A DNA stretch of 18,465 bases, taken from NCBI GenBank assembly GCA_023091735.1, contig JALKBU010001010.1, positions 1 to 18,465 of the forward strand, written 5' to 3'. Source of the stretch: Trichomonas tenax (lineage: Eukaryota > Parabasalia > Trichomonadida > Trichomonadidae). Shown here in pieces: positions 1-6,158 of this stretch. The notes below the pieces were generated by a model that saw nothing but the letters and a program-made list of their open reading frames with translations, made no database searches and was not told the DNA's origin. Positions within the stretch are counted from its first letter, which is position 1. Each line of letters opens with the position of its first letter. A program made the position numbers and the translations under genes.

Positions 1-44
1 TCATCAAGTTCAACACTACTCATCTCATCAATCTTGCTCATCAT
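1..44 (-). CDS. possible N-terminal fragment of a gene running off the left edge
   Basis: On the minus strand two consecutive ATG codons (44-42 and 41-39) open a frame that stays open to the window edge. It gives about 14 residues beginning MMSKIDEMSSVELD. The frame is too short to assign a family. It could equally be chance, since this flank is AT-rich and the stretch is only 44 bases. If real, the gene is divergent from the small plus-strand ORF starting at 135, with about 90 bases between them for promoters. Confidence 0.2.
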   Translation of the reverse strand, partial: MMSKIDEMSSVELD

Positions 45-134
45 CTTTATTAAGGAATAAAAATATTTTTGGTTTTAAAAACTAACCTAATTTTTGGGCT
101 GAATTCTAAAACTAGTTTTATTAATTTGTAAGAA

Positions 135-308
135 ATGCCGAAATCAGTGAAAGTTAGTTTTGGTAACATAACTTTAAAATCAAAGAAAGAGGCTAAATCC
201 TTCTTTAGTGATTACATCAAAAATAAAACGGTTATTAATGACGTTGATGTCAAAATTTTTGTTCATACTCCCTATGTTGTCAAAATGTCATGTTGTCAGA
301 CTTTTTAA
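135..308 (+). pseudogene. small ORF, 57 aa, possibly a broken DUF3223-like protein
   Basis: An ATG at 135 opens a 57-residue frame ending in TAA at 306-308. The N-terminal part contains ITLKSKKEAKSFFSDYI, which resembles the 'SKKEA..FF..I' opening of DUF3223-type domains; this is recalled by eye and not searched. A second frame over 310-393 then reads CAILYDSKERAFDLSI. That resembles the end of such a domain ('C.I..DG...FS...'), so a frameshift near 290-310 may have split one gene of about 85 codons. It lies at the left border of the 61-bp tandem array, which overlaps its last codons. The alternatives are a genuine 57-aa protein or a chance ORF. Confidence 0.3.
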
Positions 309-368
309 ATACGACCTTTGGCACTGTGCCACTCGATCCACCTGTGCCATATTATATGACAGCAAAGA

Positions 369-632
369 AAGAGCATTTGATTTAAGCATATAAGGTCTTA
401 AATCCTATTCTTGACTTATAAATTAGCGTAAAACATCAAATTTTAAGCATATGAAGCATTAAATTCAAATCTTGACTTATAAATTAACGTAAAACATCAA
501 ATTTTACGTTAATGAATCATTAAATAATATCATTAACTTATAAAGTTACTTAAAACATCAAATTTTAAGCATATAAGGTCATAAATCCTATTCTTGACTT
601 ATAAATTAGTGTAAAACATCAAATTTTAAACA
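369..632. repeat. tandem array with 61-bp period, about four copies
   Basis: The 16-mer AAAACATCAAATTTTA recurs at 430, 491, 552 and 613, which is exactly 61 bp apart each time. Between anchors the units carry variants of AAGCATATAAGGTC, AAATCCTATTCTTGACTTAT and AAATTAGCGT. A degenerate leading copy begins near 369, where only the AAGCATATAAGGTC part is recognisable. The second and third units differ most (ACGTTAATGAATCAT in place of AAGCATATAAGGTC). There is no credible coding frame through the array. It resembles a small AT-rich minisatellite in repeat-rich DNA. Confidence 0.9.
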
Positions 633-651
633 TTTTCTGCTAAAATCAATT

Positions 652-930
652 TTAGCGTTTGTAAAAATCCTTTTTCCTAAAATTTTTTACCTGGTATTAC
701 CTGGTTACCTGGTATAATTAAAGATTTCATTATAATATTATGTAAATGAAGCAGTAAATAATATCATTTATGTTTATATCATTATTTTAGTCAAATTTTA
801 ACCAGTTTACCCCTCATTTCCACACATCCATTTATTTTTCCCATTAATTTAAAACATGTAATTATTAGTTATTTCCCTCATTTCCACATCGAAATCAACT
901 AAAAAACAAAAATAACAAACTGTTACTAAA
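652..930. repeat. first copy of a dispersed 3'-flank repeat (ACCTGGT / CTCATTTCC / aaacaaaaataacaa)
   Basis: This stretch shares ordered blocks with 2600-2756. The blocks are a TAAAAATCC...CCTAAA...TTTTTTACCTGGT segment, then CTCATTTCC, then ACATCGAAAT, then AAAAACAAAAATAACAA, then a CTGTT end that abuts a minus-strand stop codon. Near 690-715 ACCTGGT is repeated three times within about 30 bp. The copy here is longer than the second because CTCATTTCCACA-type sequence occurs twice. It is most simply read as the 3' untranslated flank of a repeated minus-strand gene. Confidence 0.6.
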
Positions 931-1093
931 CCAATCGTACAATATATTTGACCTTCTTTATTGAACGAGCTTTGTATCTCATCGACTTTTTCAAATCCTT
1001 TTTAAATTCTTCATAAAATTTACGAATCCCGAAAATTTCAAAATAAGCTTCTGATAATTCAGAAACCAATATTTCGCGTTTGTTCGGAAGTTC
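926..1093 (-). pseudogene. C-terminal fragment of a repeated gene (remnant A)
   Basis: The minus strand is open from about 1093 down to a TAG stop at 928-926. It encodes about 55 lysine-rich residues beginning ELPNKREILVSELSEAYF and ending VKYIVRLV. No start codon fits the fragment. Just upstream on the minus strand the frame meets a stop inside sequence that belongs to the collar-domain gene (the GAAGTTCAAAAAGTTAA motif at 1087, repeated at 1157). This looks like a recombination joint where the gene was cut and fused head-on to the collar gene. The 3' flank resembles that of remnant B at 2756, which supports common origin even though the two protein ends are only weakly alike. Function is unknown. 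Confidence 0.4.
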
Positions 1094-1110
1094 AAAAAGT
1101 TAAAAATGAT

Positions 1111-1911
1111 ATGCAAACAATTAATGACTCATTACGAACTAAAGCAGATAAAACAGAAGTTCAAAAAGTTAATGATGATTTGACCTATAACATTCATGAA
1201 TTATCGTCAAAAATTGAACAAGGAATCATTAACGTTAAGAATAAAGCAGATAAAGAACATACACACAAAATAACAGATATTAATGGGTTAAACGAAAAAT
1301 TAAATGCAAATGAAATTAAAGTTGATGATGTAATAATTAAACAGGTATTGGGAACAGATGCGCCTTCAACTAATCCTGAAACTAGTGTTTGGAATTTATT
1401 AAAAACATCCAATAGGGAAATAATGAATTTAAAGAAGGATGTATTAAATTCTAAATATGAATTATTAATGACAATTTATCCTGTTGGTTCAATTTACACA
1501 TCAATGAACAACGTAAATCCTGCTCAAATATTTGGTTTTGGTGAATGGGAGCCAATAGTTGATCGTTTCTTATATTGCGCTAATTCATCAAGAGAAACAG
1601 GAGGAAGTAAAAAGATTTCAGTAAATAACTTACCTTCACACAATCATTACTTTTCGGGTACAACATCAACGGCAGGAGCTCATACTCATTTAATAAGTAA
1701 TAGAGGTTATTACGGATGTGGTAACGGAGGAAAAGAAACGATTTCACGTTATGATATTTCATCAGATAACAGAGAATATAATACGGGTTTAATCATTGAT
1801 CATGCAGGAAGTCACACTCATTCAGTTTACGGAAACACTGCCGACACCGGTTCAGGTACTGATTACATGCCTCCATACATTACTGTTTACACGTGGTATA
1901 GGGTTAATTAA
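1111..1911 (+). CDS. phage tail-collar / Gp10 C-terminal-like protein with coiled-coil stalk
   Basis: A 266-residue protein starting at ATG 1111. The frame is open further upstream, but that sequence reads through the joint at about 1087 and is probably not native. Residues 1-105 are a polar, heptad-like stalk containing KADKTEVQKVNDD and later KADKEHTHKITDINGLN, typical of trimeric fibre stalks. Residues from about 123 begin YPVGSIYTSMNNVNP, followed by FGFGEWEPIVDRFL, TGGSKKISVNNLPSHNH, an AGAHTH motif, SHTHS, and a MPPYITVYTWYRVN end. These are hallmarks of tail-collar/baseplate Gp10 C-terminal domains, where His pairs bind metal in the trimer. In phages such heads bind receptors or form tail tips; a role here in surface adhesion or in a virus-like element is inference. 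No signal peptide or membrane segment is seen. The upstream stalk may be truncated. Confidence 0.8.
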   Translation: MQTINDSLRTKADKTEVQKVNDDLTYNIHELSSKIEQGIINVKNKADKEHTHKITDINGLNEKLNANEIKVDDVIIKQVLGTDAPSTNPETSVWNLLKTSNREIMNLKKDVLNSKYELLMTIYPVGSIYTSMNNVNPAQIFGFGEWEPIVDRFLYCANSSRETGGSKKISVNNLPSHNHYFSGTTSTAGAHTHLISNRGYYGCGNGGKETISRYDISSDNREYNTGLIIDHAGSHTHSVYGNTADTGSGTDYMPPYITVYTWYRVN

Positions 1912-2130
1912 ATCTAAATAAATTTCTCTCATAACCACTAAAATTATTTTTCAAATTTCTTACTTCATAAATTCCTTTCGCTATCTTTTCTTAGTTAGTT
2001 AGTTAGTTTGTCATAAATTAATTTATTAAATCCAAATAAATTTCTCTCATAACCACTAAAATTATTTTTCAAATTTCTGACTTCATAAATTCCTTTCGCT
2101 ATCTTTTCTTAGTTAGTTAGTCATAAATTC
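1907..2130. repeat. 118-bp tandem duplication, with (TTAG)n, downstream of the collar gene
   Basis: Copy 1 (1907-2019) and copy 2 (2025-2129) are offset by 118 bp. They share ATTAAATC.AAATAAATTTC and the following TCTCATAACCACTAAAATTA, CAAATTTCT.ACTTCATAAA and TTCCTTTCGCTATCTTTTCT segments almost base for base. Visible differences are TCT/TCC, TTA/TGA and the length of the TTAG run: about four TTAG in copy 1 followed by TTTG, about three in copy 2. Copy 1 begins inside the last codons of the collar gene, so the unit includes its stop codon region. The near identity implies a recent duplication. Confidence 0.9.
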
Positions 2131-2185
2131 TATTACTAATGATAAAATAAATTATATCATATATTTAAAATAAAAAATTAACGTT

Positions 2186-2279
2186 GATTTTGAAATTTAT
2201 TAAATCTTTAATTCCCTATAGAGGAGCGAGGGCTCTTTTTAAGAGCTTGACATTTTATAAAGTCAGGAATTCCAAAATC
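2186..2279. repeat. imperfect inverted repeat enclosing small hairpins
   Basis: GATTTTGAAATT at 2186-2197 pairs with AATTCCAAAATC at 2268-2279 with one mismatch. AACGTT-containing sequence lies outside both arms (left directly adjacent, right four bases further out). Inside lie a perfect 6-bp stem with a 3-base loop (GCTCTT 2232-2237, AAGAGC 2241-2246) and a weaker TGAC/GTCA pairing (2248-2251 with 2262-2265). It could be an RNA structure or part of a small palindromic repeat. There is no poly-T that would mark a simple terminator. Confidence 0.55.
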
Positions 2280-2326
2280 AAAATTAACGTTAATTTGTAA
2301 GTAATTCAAAAATTTATTTTCTATAT

Positions 2327-2333
2327 GGGGGGG
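2327..2333. repeat. G7 homopolymer tract in AT-rich DNA
   Basis: Seven consecutive G residues followed by ACCC stand out in this AT-rich spacer. The tract lies in no recognised coding frame. It is noted because such runs are length-unstable and this one sits between two palindromic structures. Confidence 0.7.
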
Positions 2334-2375
2334 ACCCTAACTTGTAAAACTAATTCTGTCGTAAATATATTTAAA

Positions 2376-2424
2376 TAGATGTTCGCAGAAGTCACGGCGT
2401 AGTCGTGACGGATGCGAACATCTA
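2376..2424. repeat. long two-part hairpin (12-bp outer and 6-bp inner stems)
   Basis: TAGATGTTCGCA (2376-2387) is the exact reverse complement of TGCGAACATCTA (2413-2424). Inside it, GTCACG (2391-2396) is the exact complement of CGTGAC (2404-2409). The two stems are separated by a 3x3 internal loop (GAA/GGA) and capped by the 7-base loop GCGTAGT. So 36 of 49 bases pair. The element is far more GC-rich than its surroundings. There is no U-tract after it, so a simple terminator is unlikely. A DNA cruciform, a structured RNA or a palindromic interspersed repeat are the options. Confidence 0.85.
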
Positions 2425-2434
2425 CTTACTAACT

Positions 2435-2570
2435 CATTAATTCTATTAAATGTCAAACGTGCCGAAATCTTTAAATCTTAACGCGAAAACTTCACGAAAT
2501 CATTAAATATATTCATTTATCGGGCACAAGGCGAGCCACGGGCTCGCTGGGCTGCCCCATTTGTGTGTGT
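2435..2570. repeat. 136-bp direct repeat, copy 1, with GC hairpin and (TG)n end
   Basis: Nearly identical to 3118-3253, with only a handful of substitutions around 2492-2512. It begins CATTAATTCTATTAAATGTC and ends in a TG run. Near the 3' end lies GCGAGCC-ACG-GGCTCGC, a perfect 7-bp stem with a 3-base loop at 2531-2547, followed directly by a smaller TGGG-CTG-CCC(C)A hairpin. The GC-rich hairpin block is extreme against the AT-rich background, suggesting an element end or a conserved structural repeat. Confidence 0.9.
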
Positions 2571-2599
2571 GTGTATAAACACCAAAAATTAATTTTCGT

Positions 2600-2756
2600 A
2601 GATTTAAGCCGTTTCTAAAAATCCTTGTCCTAAATTTTTTTACCTGGTAATCTGGTTATCTAGTTAAAAATAAATAAAATTTAATTTTTAAGCATAAACG
2701 ACCTCATTTCCTTATCTCGACATCGAAATTAACGAAAAACAAAAATAACAACTGTT
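2600..2756. repeat. second copy of the dispersed 3'-flank repeat
   Basis: Shares ordered blocks with 652-930: TAAAAATCC, CCTAAA, TTTTTTACCTGGT, CTCATTTCC, ACATCGAAAT, AAAAACAAAAATAACAA and CTGTT. It ends at the minus-strand stop codon of remnant B, just as the first copy ends at the stop of remnant A. The two copies are diverged and differ in length, unlike the nearly identical 136-bp repeat next to this one, so they are probably older. Confidence 0.6.
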
Positions 2757-3079
2757 TACAAGAAGTATTTTCTCATCATAAATCTAACTATTCCGTCAAT
2801 CTTAATTCCCTTCATTATTTCAACAATCTTCTTCGTATTTTCGTATATTTCCTCATTTTCATATTTTATCAAAACCTCTGAACTTCGTATGAAAATATAT
2901 GGGTATTCTTGTTTATTTTTCCTTATCGTATTTTTCTTAATTATTCGTTCACTCTTCAAATCATACCAAACATCATTCACAATTTTCTTATTAAATAATT
3001 TTGAAATCTTCCTCGCTGTTTGCGGCAAATCCGTTAAATACGATTTCTTGAATCGTCAATGCGTTCCTTCTACTTCCAT
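2756..3079 (-). pseudogene. small winged-helix-like gene with an in-frame stop (remnant B)
   Basis: An ATG at 3079-3077 opens a 108-codon frame that meets TGA at 3058-3056 after seven residues. It then stays open to TAA at 2758-2756. The part after the stop reads YLTDLPQTARKISKLFN, then VNDVWYDLKSERIIKK, then EYPYIFI. This pattern of a helix, an 'ARKIS' helix-turn-helix, an 'L..E.II.K' strand and a hydrophobic wing resembles winged-helix DNA-binding domains. The rest is a charged helix (EEIYENTKKIVEIMKG) and a basic end. The shared 3' flank links it to remnant A. It may be a decayed regulator or element-borne gene. The fold assignment is by pattern only, and translation from an internal start remains possible. 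Confidence 0.4.
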
Positions 3080-3117
3080 TTACTTTATAATTAAAAAATA
3101 AATATTTTTAAAATTAA

Positions 3118-3253
3118 CATTAATTCTATTAAATGTCAAACGTGCCGAAATCTTTAAATCTTAACGCGAAAACATCACGAAATCTTTAAATTTCTTCATT
3201 TATCGGGCACAAGGCGAGCCACGGGCTCGCTGGGCTGCCCCATTTGTGTGTGT
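3118..3253. repeat. 136-bp direct repeat, copy 2, abutting the ankyrin pseudogene
   Basis: Copy 2 is displaced by 683 bp from copy 1 and carries the same GCGAGCC-ACG-GGCTCGC hairpin (3214-3230) and TG run. Its last bases run directly into coding-like sequence of the ankyrin gene at about 3254, with no spacer. The repeat end is therefore the breakpoint that removed the ankyrin 5' end. The two copies bracket a 547-bp interval holding remnant B and its flank. Confidence 0.9.
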
Positions 3254-4969
3254 CTTGTATCTAAATTTATTCAACAAATACCATGCAGAGTCAAAAGCTT
3301 GAACGCTTATGCACACATTATTCATTACTTTGCTTCCGAATCTCAAAGATATCAATATAAAGAAAAATTTAGTCGAATATTTTTCGACCAAATATTCAAA
3401 AAGCCCTTTCTCTTGGACTTCATGTACCATAGAATACCTTTATTTGCAACTCTTCGCTTGTGTATCGAACTTGGAACTTTCGATGTAAACGAAATTAAGC
3501 GACATGCACTGGAAAACTTCAACTTTAGGTCACAGTACACAATGCTTAAAGCATTATTTTTCTTGCCTGAAATTAATGATCCAAATTGCACAACAGTTTT
3601 AGCGAATTTTCTAAGAGTGTCTATATTTGGCACATCTCTTATGGGTTCTTCATTGATGGATAATGCCATTTATCTTGAATCACACATGCATAAGCTTGTG
3701 GAAAACAATTTTACTTCGCTCAAAAACTTCATCAAACTTGGTTCTCAATACAATGAATAAGCAATGTGTATTAAGAACGATGATGTAAATAAGTTGCAGC
3801 AGCTGTCTACTTCAGCTACATTTGATATCAACGAGAAAATCCAAAACATTGTCTTTGAACACCAAATCTTTTGTCATTCGAATCCAACGCTTATTTCTTA
3901 TGCAGCAAATTATGGATCGATAAAGTGTTTCAAGTTTTTGCTCCTTAACAATGCTGACTTGAATATTGCAGACAATGATGGACTGTATCCAGAACACTTC
4001 GCTATCATGGGTGGAAATGCAGAAATCATTCATTTAATTGAGCAAAGGAGATTCGATGAAAAGAATGCTTTACAACTTGCATCTCTTTTCTCGAACGATG
4101 CTGTCTTTGGGTGGCTTTTAAACACTCATAAGATCACTGTTACAGCCCCTGAGCCAACTTTATAATCCATTGTTCATACATGTGCAATTGCTAACAATTT
4201 TACTGCACTCCAACATGCAATTGCGCTTGGAGCGAATATCAACGCAAAAGGAAATGATGCATTAACACCTTTGATGCTTGCTGCATGTTTTAGATCTTTC
4301 GAGACAGCAAAAATCCTTATCAGCAATCCGGAAATTGATCTAAGTCTATATTCAAGACACAGACAAACAGCATTACATGTTGCTGCAATTGTTGGCGATT
4401 CTCGAATTGTTAAAATTTTAGGTGAAGCTGGCGCTGATGCTAATCCAAAAGATATTAATAGCTGGACTCCATTACACCACGCAGCACGCGAGAATAATGT
4501 GGACTGTGTCGAAGAATTACTCAACTTCCCATTTATTGATCCATACATGAAAAATTTTTTGGGAGAGTCCGCGATGCTGATTGCTTTACAAAGTGATTCT
4601 TCTGATGTTGTTAATCTGTTCATGGAAAGGCAATTATTGAATCCCAATGATAAGAGAAATAATGGAATGGCTGAACTCCATGTTGCATGTGCTAAAAGAC
4701 TCACTGACATCGTCAAATATTTCTTGGAAAGGAATGATGTTGACATCAACATGATAAATGATATAGGGCATTCTCCGATCTTTGAAGCAGTGATGCATGG
4801 ACACAGCAGCATCGTTTCCCTATTACTGCAAAAGGAAAACATAGATTTAACTATCAAAGACATCTATGGACAGTCAATCACTTCGATGATGAGAATAGTC
4901 GAAGATAATTCCATTCGTTCGACAATTGAACAATTCATCGATGAAAAGAAGAGCTTAATCCAAGCATAG
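3254..4969 (+). pseudogene. 5'-truncated DUF3447/ankyrin-repeat gene with two in-frame TAA codons
   Basis: One reading frame runs from about 3254 to a TAG at 4967-4969 (about 570 codons). It is interrupted only by TAA at 3758-3760 and 4163-4165; the three open parts are in the same frame and read as one protein. The N-terminal region has no start codon because the 136-bp repeat abuts it. The middle carries NPTLISYAANYGSIKCFKFL and GGNAEIIHLIEQRRF, the signature of DUF3447. After the second stop come about six to seven ankyrin repeats, including RQTALHVAAIVGD, WTPLHHAARENN and GHSPIFEAVMHGHSSIVSLL. Such proteins form a huge family in trichomonads and are thought to be binding scaffolds. Both stops could arise from CAA by a C-to-T change. 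TAA is a normal stop in the neighbouring genes, so recoding is unlikely. The last part (ATG 4271) could still be translated alone. Confidence 0.85.
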
Positions 4970-5106
4970 ATCATTATATATTGTTTGTATTATAATAAAT
5001 ATATTATTTTTTAATAATAGAATAGAATACACACATTTTATTTAATATCAAAAATCGAAACAAAATATTACTATTAAAACAATAAAGCATCCGCATAGCT
5101 ATTCAG
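4970..5106. other. AT-rich convergent 3' spacer
   Basis: A short AT-rich gap between the 3' ends of the ankyrin pseudogene and the minus-strand GT64 gene. TAAA motifs, the proposed trichomonad polyadenylation signal, occur about 25 bases after the ankyrin stop. No other structure is seen. Confidence 0.5.
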
Positions 5107-6006
5107 TTAATAGCTTTTTGTGTTAAGAAAAAGGCCTTCATCTCCAAATTGTTTCGTAAATGTTTTACAACACTGACCACGCCATCTGATATGTCCTCTC
5201 TTCTTAGATATACCGCTTTTAGAGATTTGACTGTATTTAATGAACAGATGAGCAGGAGAATCCAATGTATCAGAAGATGTCGCATAATTCATTAGTATAT
5301 CCTCACAATTTGTGTGTTTGTCAACAAAATATCGTTGTTTCTGAAACTCATCGGAGTAAAATCTCTCTATAAAATCAACATTAAGGAATGCTAAATTTGT
5401 GAGAATGAGATTGTAGTTCTTTGACTGATGTAAATAGTATTTATTTTTCTCGCAACGTCGTGCAGTAGGTCCAGCGATCTTGTTTCTCAGTGATTTGTTC
5501 ATATATCTTTCGAAAGCGTCATCTAAAGATGTTGTATTGATAGAAATATCATCATCCATCGATAAAACGGTTGAAGTTGTCAGTGTTGATGGAAATAAGA
5601 ATCTACTCGTGAGGTTTCTGTAAATTATATCATAAATTTCGATATAGTCTGGATATTTTGCAGCCAATTCATAGAGTTTATTGTCTGGTTTCTTGTCTTT
5701 GTTGAAATCGTTCCAGTAAATATATAGCTTCTCCATATACTTTGATTGGTTCGCAAATAAAATATCGACGATTTCTGGTATTAAATCGACTCTTCCGCTG
5801 TGCGTTGGCATGAAAATGGAAAATTTATCTGTTTTTAGTTCCCTTCTCGGTAACTTTGTTGACAATGATGGCAAAGATAGCGAAATATCCATCTCTATGC
5901 CTATATTTATCACTTTTATTAACACCACTGAGACAGCGACAGTCAAGATAAGGGCGTATCGGGAGAAGACTCCATTTTTGGACCTTCTCCGATGGATTTC
6001 ATACAT
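5107..6006 (-). CDS. GT64 exostosin-like glycosyltransferase, type II membrane protein
   Basis: A 299-residue protein starting at ATG 6006-6004. It has a basic cytosolic N-terminus (HRRRSKNG), one membrane anchor at about residues 16-36, a short stem, then a catalytic domain facing the Golgi lumen. The domain shows FSIFMPTHSGRVDLIPEIV, the DXD motif as SMDDDISI (Asp 151-153) that binds metal and nucleotide sugar, NKIAGPTARRCEKNKYYLH, a YNLILTNLAFL stretch, and THTNCED-type sequence (NCED at 233-236) continuing ILMNYA. This order matches the glycosyltransferase family 64 domain of EXT/EXTL proteins, which transfer GlcNAc or GalNAc. EXTL2 is the closest size match, and there is no GT47 half. 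In protists lacking heparan sulphate the acceptor is unknown; a surface glycoconjugate is a fair guess. Family call is strong, substrate is not. Confidence 0.85.
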   Translation of the reverse strand: MYEIHRRRSKNGVFSRYALILTVAVSVVLIKVINIGIEMDISLSLPSLSTKLPRRELKTDKFSIFMPTHSGRVDLIPEIVDILFANQSKYMEKLYIYWNDFNKDKKPDNKLYELAAKYPDYIEIYDIIYRNLTSRFLFPSTLTTSTVLSMDDDISINTTSLDDAFERYMNKSLRNKIAGPTARRCEKNKYYLHQSKNYNLILTNLAFLNVDFIERFYSDEFQKQRYFVDKHTNCEDILMNYATSSDTLDSPAHLFIKYSQISKSGISKKRGHIRWRGQCCKTFTKQFGDEGLFLNTKSY

Positions 6007-6158
6007 CTTTATTTTTTGCTTTCAATTCTTCACAGTTCTGAGTTACGAAATCAAGTTTGAGACTTAATCTTATTATCGTGGTTGAGAAATCATGGTGGTG
6101 ATTCGTATAGTGTTACGTTTATTCGAGTACTGTGTTGTGATAAAATACAAAAAATAAT
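6007..6158. other. spacer between GT64 gene (5' side) and acidic repeat gene (3' side)
   Basis: About 150 bases hold the upstream region of the GT64 gene and the 3' end of the acidic repeat gene, both on the minus strand. The acidic gene's TAA stop is followed by A, giving a stop-overlapping TAAA, a typical trichomonad poly(A) signal layout. No clear TCA-Y-W initiator was found upstream of the GT64 ATG. Confidence 0.45.

Noticed and set aside
430..632. 61-bp array as a CRISPR array
   Set aside because: The whole unit repeats, including the parts between anchors, the units are AT-rich and diverged, and the context is eukaryotic.
2186..2279. Bacterial-type intrinsic terminator at the GCTCTT/AAGAGC stem
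   Set aside because: The stem is not followed by a T-run on either strand and the genes around it are eukaryotic.
2435..3253. 136-bp direct repeats as LTRs of a small retrotransposon
   Set aside because: The interval between them is only 547 bp, encodes no retroelement protein, and no target-site duplication or primer-binding site is visible.
3754..4171. TAA reassigned to glutamine in this genome
   Set aside because: The collar, GT64, acidic repeat, phosphodiesterase and cyclase-like genes all end cleanly at TAA, so the two internal TAA codons in the ankyrin gene are better read as nonsense changes.
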